IMG/VR virus record: IMGVR_UViG_3300022744_000076
Location: 1-32,020 of that record
DNA length: 32,020 bases
Source: a virus
Reading direction: 5' to 3' (one strand)
The translations under genes were made by a program, and so were the position numbers. This document shows positions 1-4,615 of the stretch, piece by piece (within the stretch, counting starts at the first letter, position 1; each line of letters begins with the position of its first letter). Under the pieces are notes generated by a model that was not told the origin of the DNA, did not search any database, and saw only the letters and a list, made by a program, of their open reading frames with translations.

Positions 1-151
1 CTTGGCATGCGTGAAATCCCCCCTCGCACGCCTTCACCGTGCCGTCATGGGTGTAAGTCTCGCCAACCGCGAACTGGAAGTCACGGCATTTGAAATCTGC
101 GTCAAGGCCCTTGAAGGCGGTGATTGGTGTGGTGTCGGGGGTGAATGACAT
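1..151 (-). CDS. Phage protein with DUF7666-like N-terminus (partial, runs off left edge)
   Basis: Reading leftward from the ATG at 151, 50 codons are open to the window edge. The residues include [23 protein letters not shown] and ACEGGFHAC. This matches the conserved start of a phage protein family (DUF7666, often preceding Ser/Ala/Gly repeats) that I recall as 'FKG-D-D-KCR-FQFEVGK-Y-H-G...C--GFHAC'. The function of the family is unknown. The gene lies 5 nt downstream of the 42-residue ORF at 157-285, so it is the second gene of the leftward PL operon. The C-terminal part lies outside the window. The family assignment is from memory of the motif; the reading frame itself is clear. Confidence 0.8.
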   Translation of the reverse strand, partial: MSFTPDTTPITAFKGLDADFKCRDFQFAVGETYTHDGTVKACEGGFHACQ

Positions 152-156
152 GGCCA

Positions 157-285
157 TCAATGCACCGTCACCGGCTCAATGATGATCGGGCGGCGAATGT
201 GCTTGTCGGCCCAGACGGTTTCCAGATCGCAGATCGGCGTGACGACGACTGCCTGCCCGCGACTGTTGACGATGATGACTTGCAT
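157..285 (-). CDS. Small hypothetical protein, first gene of PL operon (42 aa)
   Basis: The ATG at 285 is preceded on the minus strand by AAGGAGG about 6 nt away, the best ribosome binding site in this region. The 42-codon product begins [15 protein letters not shown] and ends EPVTVH. It has alternating hydrophobic and charged residues, with no membrane segment or signal. It is the first gene after the PL promoter and the next gene starts 5 nt downstream, so the two are probably co-translated. I do not recognise a family. The support is the strong ribosome binding site, operon position and tight spacing. Confidence 0.7.
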   Translation of the reverse strand: MQVIIVNSRGQAVVVTPICDLETVWADKHIRRPIIIEPVTVH

Positions 286-297
286 CCTATCCTCCTT

Positions 298-317
298 GGG
301 CGGCGGTGGTGCCGCCC
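298..317 (-). promoter_or_regulatory. Hairpin in the 5' leader of the PL transcript
   Basis: Arms GGGCGGC (298-304) and GCCGCCC (311-317) are a perfect 7-bp inverted repeat with a 6-nt loop. It lies between the predicted PL start (about 321) and the ribosome binding site of the 42-aa gene. There is no T-run on either side, so it is not a standard terminator. It could stabilise the 5' end, modulate access to the ribosome binding site, or act as a nut/put-like antitermination element. The role is inferred; only the hairpin is seen. Confidence 0.45.
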
Positions 318-327
318 TGTAGGATGG

Positions 328-348
328 AATTTAGCCAATCGCTAAATT
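328..348. promoter_or_regulatory. Repressor operator OL1
   Basis: Perfect inverted repeat AATTTAGC (328-335), 5-nt spacer, GCTAAATT (341-348). It covers the -10 and spacer of the leftward promoter, so bound repressor would block RNA polymerase. The core TTTAGC-N5-GCTAAA is the same as at 1392-1408 beside the Cro-like gene. It is likely bound by the CI-like (1007-1324) and/or Cro-like (1417-1647) protein; the binding is inferred. Confidence 0.65.
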
Positions 349-356
349 TACGGCAA
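328..356 (-). promoter_or_regulatory. PL-like leftward promoter
   Basis: On the minus strand there is TTGCCG (356-351), a 17-bp spacer, then TAAATT (333-328). A start near 321 would give a leader of about 36 nt to the ATG at 285. The PR-like promoter at 1382-1410 has the same arrangement: TTGCAT, 17 bp, TAAATT. In both, the operator dyad occupies the spacer and the -10. That shared geometry is stronger evidence than either box alone. Confidence 0.6.
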
Positions 357-364
357 GGGGAAAA

Positions 365-379
365 TTAGCAGATAGCGAA
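365..379. promoter_or_regulatory. Repressor operator OL2 (one mismatch)
   Basis: TTAGC (365-369), 5-nt spacer, GCGAA (375-379) differs from the OL1 core at one position. The same T-to-G variant occurs at 1314-1330. It lies just upstream of the PL -35, about 31 bp centre-to-centre from OL1, as expected for a second operator allowing cooperative binding. A weaker half-site, TTAGC, lies at 396-400 but lacks a good partner arm. Confidence 0.5.
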
Positions 380-416
380 ATAATTTTTCGCCGACTTAGC
401 CAATGAGAGAATCAGA

Positions 417-447
417 AAGCAAAAAGCCCCGCGCTATGGCGGGGCTT
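417..447 (-). terminator. Rho-independent terminator of the leftward membrane-protein gene
   Basis: Arms AAGCCCCGC (424-432) and GCGGGGCTT (439-447) form a 9-bp perfect stem with a 6-nt loop. Reading leftward, the stem is followed by TTTTTGCTT. It lies 30 bp past the stop of the leftward gene at 478-786 and upstream of PL, so it separates that gene's transcript from PL. Confidence 0.8.
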
Positions 448-477
448 ATGGATAGCTTCTGCGCGCGACTTGGCCAT

Positions 478-786
478 CTATTCGGCGTCAGAAAGCGCCC
501 ATTTCCACAGCAGGAACAGGCCAAGCAGGACAGCAAACAGGGCGAGGCCGGGGAATTCAGGCGCGAAGCCGTCGCCACTCAGGGAATTGATCATCCTGGC
601 TTCGAACCCGCCTTCACCGCGCCCGAAGCCAGTCAGAAGCGCCCCGAGCGCGAACGCCGATAAGCCGGACAGGGATGATCTGGCCCAAAACGGCGATACA
701 CCGCGATACAGGCGGAAGAAGATGGCGGCTATGATTGCAGTGTGGGCGAAAACCCCGACTGCGTTCCCGATGAAATATGCTGACAT
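478..786 (-). CDS. Small integral membrane protein in immunity region
   Basis: The 102-residue product starts MSAYFIGNAVGVF and has three hydrophobic stretches, at about residues 4-24, 35-52 and 77-94. The last ends in LLGLFLLWKWAL. The ATG at 786 has GAGGGG a few bases upstream on the minus strand. The gene is single and leftward, ends in its own terminator (417-447), and lies between the repressor end and PL. That is where lambdoid phages often carry genes expressed in the lysogen, such as exclusion or conversion proteins. I do not recognise a family, and the exclusion role is inferred only from position and topology. Confidence 0.65.
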   Translation of the reverse strand: MSAYFIGNAVGVFAHTAIIAAIFFRLYRGVSPFWARSSLSGLSAFALGALLTGFGRGEGGFEARMINSLSGDGFAPEFPGLALFAVLLGLFLLWKWALSDAE

Positions 787-945
787 GGCCCCTCGATCCT
801 ATCCGCCAATTGCGGCCGATTCTGTCTATATGTTGTTTGGAGTGCGATCCTTTATGGGGCCGCTTCCTGCGTCCGCAAAACCTAGCGGTAGAGTTCCTTT
901 CCGTTCTGTGTTAGTTCTCTATTGGTTCTTGAGGGGGTGCTTAAC

Positions 946-1104
946 GTGGATAGCGATTTTATCAGCGACGTGTTTCTGAAGCTAAGCGAGGGGGGGAAAG
1001 ATCGCGTCATTGCGTATGGCGAGGCGCTTGTTCGCTCTGAAGAAGCGCGGCGGCAAAATCCTCTACCCGCTTCCGATCATCATCCTGAAGATTGCCAAGA
1101 ATAG
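946..1104 (+). CDS. Small protein resembling the repressor C-terminal tail, overlaps repressor gene antisense
   Basis: The GTG at 946 has GAGGGG at 931-936, a 9-nt spacing; in-frame TTG (922) and GTG (937) are less likely starts. The 52-residue product is acidic at its N-terminus and contains LSEGGKDRV followed by ALVRSEEARRQ. The repressor's own C-terminus reads LQDDDRKRV followed by ALLQSEQAPR at the same spacing, so the two look related. The genes are convergent and overlap by 98 bp (1007-1104). Part of the overlap is a quasi-palindrome (1024-1048), which makes both strands encode a similar stretch. No HTH is present. The role is unknown; a decoy of the repressor's tail interactions is one possibility. 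Confidence 0.5.
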   Translation: MDSDFISDVFLKLSEGGKDRVIAYGEALVRSEEARRQNPLPASDHHPEDCQE

Positions 1105-1324
1105 TCAAAATCTTCCCGAGATGATCGCCTTCGGACGCGATCAGCGCCTCTGGCTGCACGCCAAGAGCGGCTGATATCCGCGTCATCAAGTGGTTGTTGA
1201 GGTTCTTTTTCCCCCGCTCCACTTCGGAAATGTGCGGGACTGAAACCCCCACCAGTTCAGCCAGTTGGGCGATGGTGAGGCCACGAGCCTTGCGCAGTGC
1301 GCGAATGTTCAGATTTAGCGACAT
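1007..1324 (-). CDS. XRE-family (CI-like) repressor
   Basis: The 105-residue product starts at the ATG at 1324 (MSLNLNIRALRKARGL). The frame stays open to 1387, but the upstream part contains the intergenic operator/promoter region. Residues about 3-60 are a typical HTH_3/XRE domain: the helix-turn-helix reads LTIAQLAELVGVSVPHISEVE, with the ERGKKNLN signature after it. A tail of about 30 residues ends in RVEDFAAALLQSEQ. There is no peptidase S24 domain, so this is a short repressor without RecA-stimulated self-cleavage; induction must work differently or through another protein. An operator (1314-1330) covers its start codon, implying autoregulation. It is divergent from the Cro-like gene. 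Confidence 0.88.
   Translation of the reverse strand: MSLNLNIRALRKARGLTIAQLAELVGVSVPHISEVERGKKNLNNHLMTRISAALGVQPEALIASEGDHLGKILTILGNLQDDDRKRVEDFAAALLQSEQAPRHTQ
1024..1048. repeat. Quasi-palindrome in convergent gene overlap
   Basis: GCGCTTGTTC (1024-1033), a 5-nt loop, and GAAGAAGCGC (1039-1048) form a 10-bp stem with one mismatch. It lies inside the 3' ends of the convergent genes 946-1104 (+) and 1007-1324 (-). It could work as a bidirectional pause or terminator, though neither side has a T-run. Confidence 0.5.
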
Positions 1325-1330
1325 GCGAAA
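1314..1330. promoter_or_regulatory. Repressor operator OR2 covering the repressor start codon
   Basis: TTTAGC (1314-1319), 5-nt spacer, GCGAAA (1325-1330) matches the variant core seen at OL2. The repressor ATG (1324-1322) lies inside it. Binding would repress the repressor's own synthesis. It is 78 bp from the perfect site at 1392-1408, on the other side of the divergent intergenic region. Confidence 0.5.
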
Positions 1331-1381
1331 AGCATACGCTATCCATGCGGGCCGAGACATTTGCAAATGGATAAATGTTGT

Positions 1382-1410
1382 TTGCATGGCGTTTAGCTAT
1401 CAGCTAAATT
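1382..1410 (+). promoter_or_regulatory. PR-like promoter with operator OR1
   Basis: TTGCAT (1382-1387), 17-bp spacer, TAAATT (1405-1410). The perfect dyad TTTAGC-N5-GCTAAA (1392-1408) fills the spacer and overlaps the -10. A start about 7 nt after the -10 falls at or near the ATG at 1417, so the Cro-like message could be leaderless or nearly so. The layout is the same as PL. Confidence 0.6.
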
Positions 1411-1416
1411 GGTGTC

Positions 1417-1647
1417 ATGCAGACACTCAGCACATATCTCGCTGGCCGCAAGAAGGCCGATTTCGCCCGCGCTATCAACGTGAGTGATGCTCAGCTGAGC
1501 CAATACCTCTCTGGATATCGCCGCCCGTCCTACAAGAGGATGCTTGAGATCGAGCGCCTCACAGATGGGCAGGTTTCTATTCAATCGTGGCAACATGTTA
1601 ATTCACATGGTTTGTCCGCCGCAGAAAACAAGGGGCGCGGGGCGTGA
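1417..1647 (+). CDS. Cro/YdaS-like helix-turn-helix protein
   Basis: The 76-residue product starts MQTLSTYLAGRKKADFA. The HTH reads ADFARAINVSDAQLSQYLSG at residues 14-33, with an R-R-P-S motif following, typical of Cro-type and YdaS-type phage regulators. It is divergent from the CI-like gene with operators between, the classic switch arrangement. The C-terminal 20 residues look unstructured. The stop overlaps the GTG of the next gene by 3 nt, so this is the first gene of the rightward early operon. The role as lytic-side regulator is inferred from position and fold. Confidence 0.82.
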   Translation: MQTLSTYLAGRKKADFARAINVSDAQLSQYLSGYRRPSYKRMLEIERLTDGQVSIQSWQHVNSHGLSAAENKGRGA

Positions 1648-1916
1648 CGTGGCTTCCTGTTTCTTTTGCGGGTCTGCTTTCGCGCCTTTTGGGTTCCAGC
1701 AACCCGGCCCGCGAAGCGAGCGCACTGACCGGCGGCGGATATGGTCATGCCGCGCCCATGTTCAGGACGCAGAGAGGCGCTGGGCCGCTACTTTCGGAGC
1801 GCGACCGCTTGGCGAAAGAGGCGGCGAAGGCCCGCAGTCAACACCGCCCTGTCAAGCCGATCTATTCGGCGGCGCGTAGGATTACGCACGGCATTCTGTC
1901 GCGGGGTGTGCGGTGA
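1644..1916 (+). CDS. Hypothetical protein of early operon (90 aa)
   Basis: The GTG at 1644 overlaps the upstream stop (GTGA) and its own stop overlaps the next start by 4 nt (GTGA at 1913). It is therefore locked into a translationally coupled chain, the main reason to believe it. The product starts MTWLPVSFAGLLSRLLG, a short amphipathic or hydrophobic segment of about 15 residues, then becomes basic and Ala/Arg-rich (SERDRLAKEAAKARSQ). I recognise no family. The N-terminal segment could be a membrane anchor or weak signal, but it is too short to be sure. Confidence 0.55.
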   Translation: MTWLPVSFAGLLSRLLGSSNPAREASALTGGGYGHAAPMFRTQRGAGPLLSERDRLAKEAAKARSQHRPVKPIYSAARRITHGILSRGVR

Positions 1917-2512
1917 GGGTATTGGTTGCCTGCGAATTTTCCGGGACAGTCCGGCGCGCCTTTGCTGCGAGAGGCCATGACGCTTGGTCCTGTGACCTGC
2001 TTCCGGCAGAGGATAGATCGAACCGGCATATCATCGGCGATGCCCGCGATCTGTTGGGCGATGGATGGGATTTACTCATGGTCGCCCACCCGCCATGCAC
2101 CCGCCTGTGCAACAGCGGCGTTCGCTGGCTGGCAGAGCGCGACCTGTGGGCGGACCTGGATGACGCCGCCGCACTGTTTTCGGCTTTCTGGAACGCGCCG
2201 ATCGAGAGGATCGCCGTTGAGAACCCGGTCATGCACCGCCACGCCAAGGCGCGGATCGTCAATTATGAGGAACCGGCCCAGAGCGTCCAGCCATGGCAGT
2301 TTGGCCATGGGGAAACAAAGCGCACCTGCCTCTGGCTCAGGAACCTGCCGAAATTGATGCCCACCAACATCGTTTCCGGGCGCGAACAGCGCGTCCACAG
2401 AATGCCACCCGGCCCGGATCGCTGGAAAGAGCGGAGCCGGTTTTTCAGCGGAATTGCAGAGGCCATGGCTGACCAGTGGGGCGGCGATCTGTTCGCGAGG
2501 GCCAGCGCATGA
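1913..2512 (+). CDS. DNA cytosine-5 methyltransferase family homologue
   Basis: The 199-residue product starts MRVLVACEFSGTVRRAF, the SAM-binding motif I (E-F-S-G, residues 8-11) of the C5-methyltransferase fold. An acidic residue, D28, follows the second strand. Motif IV appears as HPPC at 59-62, giving the catalytic Cys of the Pro-Cys pair, and motif VI as ENP at 103-105. It is short, with no recognisable target-recognition domain, as in the compact phage members of this family. The likely role is modification of phage or host DNA at cytosine; specificity cannot be read from the sequence. The GTG start overlaps the preceding gene and its stop overlaps the next ATG (ATGA). Confidence 0.75.
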   Translation: MRVLVACEFSGTVRRAFAARGHDAWSCDLLPAEDRSNRHIIGDARDLLGDGWDLLMVAHPPCTRLCNSGVRWLAERDLWADLDDAAALFSAFWNAPIERIAVENPVMHRHAKARIVNYEEPAQSVQPWQFGHGETKRTCLWLRNLPKLMPTNIVSGREQRVHRMPPGPDRWKERSRFFSGIAEAMADQWGGDLFARASA

Positions 2513-2514
2513 CA
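2479..2514 (+). repeat. 36-bp direct repeat, copy A
   Basis: This copy matches 2601-2636 at 34 of 36 positions, with an offset of 122 bp. It spans the last codons of the methyltransferase gene and the start of the next ORF. See copy B and the truncated VRR-NUC ORF. Confidence 0.9.
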
Positions 2515-2634
2515 AACCGCGAGGCCCCCATTCAACGCGCAATAGTCGCCTATCTGCGCCACGTCCTGCCCGACGCCATTGTGCATCACTCAGCCAATGA
2601 GGGTGGCGATCTGTTCGCGAGGGTCAGCGCATGA
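2509..2634 (+). pseudogene. Truncated VRR-NUC N-terminus fused to a duplicated methyltransferase tail
   Basis: A 41-codon ORF starts MTNREAPIQRAIVAYLRHVL and continues through IVHHSANE. It is clearly homologous to the first 30 residues of the intact VRR-NUC gene just downstream, which has IIHHSANE at the same position. After that it switches to GGDLFARVSA, the end of the methyltransferase. The catalytic residues of VRR-NUC are missing. It is probably a leftover from allele replacement: an old nuclease gene was cut after codon 30 and a new one joined through the duplicated 36-bp segment. It still starts by ATGA overlap and ends by ATGA overlap, so it may be translated as a coupling peptide. 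Confidence 0.8.
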
Positions 2635-2636
2635 CA
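2601..2636 (+). repeat. 36-bp direct repeat, copy B
   Basis: Second copy of the methyltransferase 3' end (encoding GDLFARVSA) followed by ATGACA. It is fused in frame to a VRR-NUC N-terminal fragment at 2509-2600. This marks a recombination junction. Confidence 0.9.
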
Positions 2637-3011
2637 TCCGAAGCCCAAGCGCACCGATCAATCCTGGCATTCCTTCGCCTCGCCCTTCCGGGGGCAATCA
2701 TCCACCATTCCGCCAACGAAGTCGCCCTGTCAGGCAAGGACGTGGCGCGGGCGATTGGCAAGGCGAAGAGCCTAGGAATGCTTCCGGGCTTCCCGGACAT
2801 CATCATTCTACCGTTCGCGCATATCGGCCCGCTGTTTTTCGAGGTGAAGGGGCCGAAGGGCCGTCTGTCACCGTCTCAGGCCGATGTTCTTGGGCGTCTA
2901 GATGGCCTTGGGTATCGCTGCGCCGTGGTTCGATCAATCGACGATGTGCAGGCCCGCCTGTCGGAATGGGGCGTGTGGACTGCCATAAAATTCGCGGGAA
3001 AAATATCATGA
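2631..3011 (+). CDS. VRR-NUC domain nuclease
   Basis: The 126-residue single-domain protein shows the PD-(D/E)XK-type core of the VRR-NUC family. G-F-P-D56 is followed by a strand (IIIL) and then E71-V-K73 in FFEVKGPKGRLS. The pattern S-Q at 82-83 and the basic helix after it also fit the family. Phage members of this size are stand-alone nucleases thought to act on branched or replicating DNA (family knowledge; activity not shown here). It sits in the replication operon between the methyltransferase and a DnaA-like gene, with ATGA overlaps at both ends. Confidence 0.88.
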   Translation: MTSEAQAHRSILAFLRLALPGAIIHHSANEVALSGKDVARAIGKAKSLGMLPGFPDIIILPFAHIGPLFFEVKGPKGRLSPSQADVLGRLDGLGYRCAVVRSIDDVQARLSEWGVWTAIKFAGKIS

Positions 3012-3295
3012 CGATCAGCCCTGAGAGTATTCGGGCCTGCCAGCGCATCCGCGCCGGGATTGGCAGTGTCATGGGTAGAATTATCGCCGAAGTGGCCGAG
3101 GAATGCGGCATTTCGCCCGCCACAATTCTTGGCCGTGACAAGACTGCGCCGATAGCCCGCGCCCGCCAGATTGTCATGTTCGAGGCCCGCAAAGCTGGAT
3201 TTTCGCTGACGCAGATCGGGCGGGTTCTGGGGCGGGATCACACGACAATTCTGGCTGGCATCCGCCGCGAGATAGAGCGGAGGGCGGCAGAGTGA
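3008..3295 (+). CDS. DnaA domain IV-like DNA-binding protein
   Basis: The 95-residue product is almost only a DnaA C-terminal (domain IV) helix-turn-helix. Residues 49-59 read IARARQIVMFE and 66-80 read SLTQIGRVLGRDHTT, containing the DHTT signature that contacts the DnaA box. There is no AAA+ ATPase domain. In the host, domain IV recognises DnaA boxes at oriC. A stand-alone copy could recruit or block initiation at the phage origin, or act as a regulator. The ATG at 3008 overlaps the VRR-NUC stop, and the stop overlaps the next GTG. Neighbours are the nuclease and the DUF1376 replication gene, so a replication role is likely. Confidence 0.85.
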   Translation: MTISPESIRACQRIRAGIGSVMGRIIAEVAEECGISPATILGRDKTAPIARARQIVMFEARKAGFSLTQIGRVLGRDHTTILAGIRREIERRAAE

Positions 3296-4002
3296 CTGAT
3301 TTTTACAAGTTTGATCCGGCAGCATGGGATTTCGGAACGGCGAATTTGAGCCTCGAAGAGGAGGCCGCATACCTTCGTTTGGTGAACGCAATGCACAAGC
3401 ATCGCGGCCCAATCCCGGACAATGATCGCGTCATTGCGGGCCTGTTTAGATCATCTACGCGCAAGGCAAGATCGCTTGTGAGCGCGTTGGTTGAGGCCGG
3501 AAAGGTTAAGGTTGAAAACGGGTTTATCAGCAATGATCGAGTCATTTCGGATCTGGTTCATCGTGGGTTCGTGACCATTTCGAGGGCTGAAAGTGGCGCG
3601 AAAGGTGGGCGAACCAGAGCGGAAAACGCCGCTAACGCATTGAAAGATAACAATTCAAGTGAAGCAATTGCTTCAAGCAGAGAAGAGAAGAGAAGAGAAG
3701 AGTATTCCGTAGCTAACGCTACGGACAGCGAAGCCGTCGATCCAGCCAAGGCTGTTTTTGACGCCGGGGTGAAAATCATCTGCCGATCCGGGGTGTCTGA
3801 ACGGCAGGCCAGATCATTTCTTGGCAAGCTGCGCCGCGACAATCCGGGGCGTGATGGGGAAATTCTCTCGGCCATCATGGATTGCGGCAGGGCGGGGGCT
3901 GTCGATCCTATCCCATGGATCACCCGCCGCATGTCGAAACCTGCGCAACCCGATCTTGCCGCCATCTTTGCCAAACTCGAAGCCGAAAGCCGCCAGCAAT
4001 GA
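3292..4002 (+). CDS. DUF1376 (YdaU-like) phage replication protein
   Basis: The 236-residue product starts MTDFYKFDPAAWDFGTANLS. The pattern F-Y-x-F-D...W...T..LS-x-E-E-x-A-Y-x-R-L is the DUF1376/YdaU winged-helix domain (residues about 1-90), including the KHRGPIPDND turn. A charged, low-complexity linker (about 100-150, with EEKRREE) follows, then a C-terminal helical domain ending in WITRRM. In phages such proteins take the place of lambda O: origin binding and helicase loading (family knowledge). The GTG start overlaps the previous stop. The linker DNA carries repeats and palindromes that could be the origin. Confidence 0.85.
   Translation: MTDFYKFDPAAWDFGTANLSLEEEAAYLRLVNAMHKHRGPIPDNDRVIAGLFRSSTRKARSLVSALVEAGKVKVENGFISNDRVISDLVHRGFVTISRAESGAKGGRTRAENAANALKDNNSSEAIASSREEKRREEYSVANATDSEAVDPAKAVFDAGVKIICRSGVSERQARSFLGKLRRDNPGRDGEILSAIMDCGRAGAVDPIPWITRRMSKPAQPDLAAIFAKLEAESRQQ
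3661..3724 (+). other. Candidate replication origin inside the DUF1376 gene
   Basis: A 14-bp perfect palindrome GAAGCAATTGCTTC (3661-3674) is followed by four tandem AGAAG units (3681-3700), then a 7-bp inverted repeat CCGTAGC/GCTACGG with a TAAC loop (3707-3724). The flanks (3640-3665) are AT-rich relative to neighbours. Origins of lambdoid phages lie inside the O gene, at the linker. The function here is inferred from that precedent; the repeats also encode a low-complexity linker. Confidence 0.4.
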
Positions 4003-4613
4003 GCCTGCACGAAAGCGATATCAAATCCCGCCTGTCCAGGTTTCTGGATCGGAAGCACATGCCGAAACGCCTCGAAGGTAAGGGCGGGGCGATGGAGGAC
4101 GAAATCAGGGCGCTTGTCGCGGCAATCGTTCGTAACGCCCCACGGACGGCGGATCGGCTGGCGGACTGGTGGCCGATATTCGAGGCCACCCTGAGTGAGG
4201 ATTGCGGTCCGATGTGGCCGACGGAACGCGAAATCCGTGATGCGGCCAAGAAGGCCCATCGGGATGCACCGAAAGCGCAGGCCGTCGATTGGGTGATTGA
4301 TCCGGCGGAACTGGCATCCCGTCGCATGGCCGCTGGCGAACCTGTCGGCGATAGCTGGATTTACGGTATCGGGGCTTGCGAACTCGCGGCCCGACGTCTG
4401 GTGACGGAAGATCAGATGCGGGCCTACAGATCGGCAGCGTTCTTCCACCGCAAGGACGTGCTTGGCGAAGAAAACGCCCTGGCATGGGAAGCAGAACAGA
4501 AAGCCCGCCACGAGCAGGCCAAGGACATATGGGCGCACCGCAACGATCCGCGCGGACATCGATCGGCGCAAATGCCGAGCAAACGAACCTCAGAACTGAA
4601 AACGGAGATTTAA
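3999..4613 (+). CDS. Hypothetical early protein, C-terminally charged (204 aa)
   Basis: The ATG at 3999 overlaps the DUF1376 stop (ATGA), which fixes the start even though the frame is open further upstream. The product starts MSLHESDIKSRLSRFLD. The middle part, MWPTEREIRDAAKKAHRDA, is helical; near the end comes FFHRKDVLGEENALAWEAEQ followed by a basic tail. It contains WIYGIGACELAARRLV. The position directly after an O-like gene is where a helicase loader or primosome partner would sit, but I see no Walker A motif and no known domain. The function is unknown. Confidence 0.75.
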   Translation: MSLHESDIKSRLSRFLDRKHMPKRLEGKGGAMEDEIRALVAAIVRNAPRTADRLADWWPIFEATLSEDCGPMWPTEREIRDAAKKAHRDAPKAQAVDWVIDPAELASRRMAAGEPVGDSWIYGIGACELAARRLVTEDQMRAYRSAAFFHRKDVLGEENALAWEAEQKARHEQAKDIWAHRNDPRGHRSAQMPSKRTSELKTEI

Positions 4614-4615
4614 GA

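Noticed and set aside
396-410. Third left operator (TTAGC with AGAGA)
   Set aside because: Only one half-site matches the consensus; counted as a possible half-site, not as a full operator.
470-979. 169-codon rightward frame across the immunity region
   Set aside because: It overlaps the leftward membrane protein, has no SD and contains no recognised motif.
3558-4571. Long antisense open frame (337 codons, minus strand)
   Set aside because: It runs opposite to DUF1376 and the following gene, both with clear coding signals and overlapping starts; the product is Arg/Pro-rich with no recognisable domain and no ribosome binding site.
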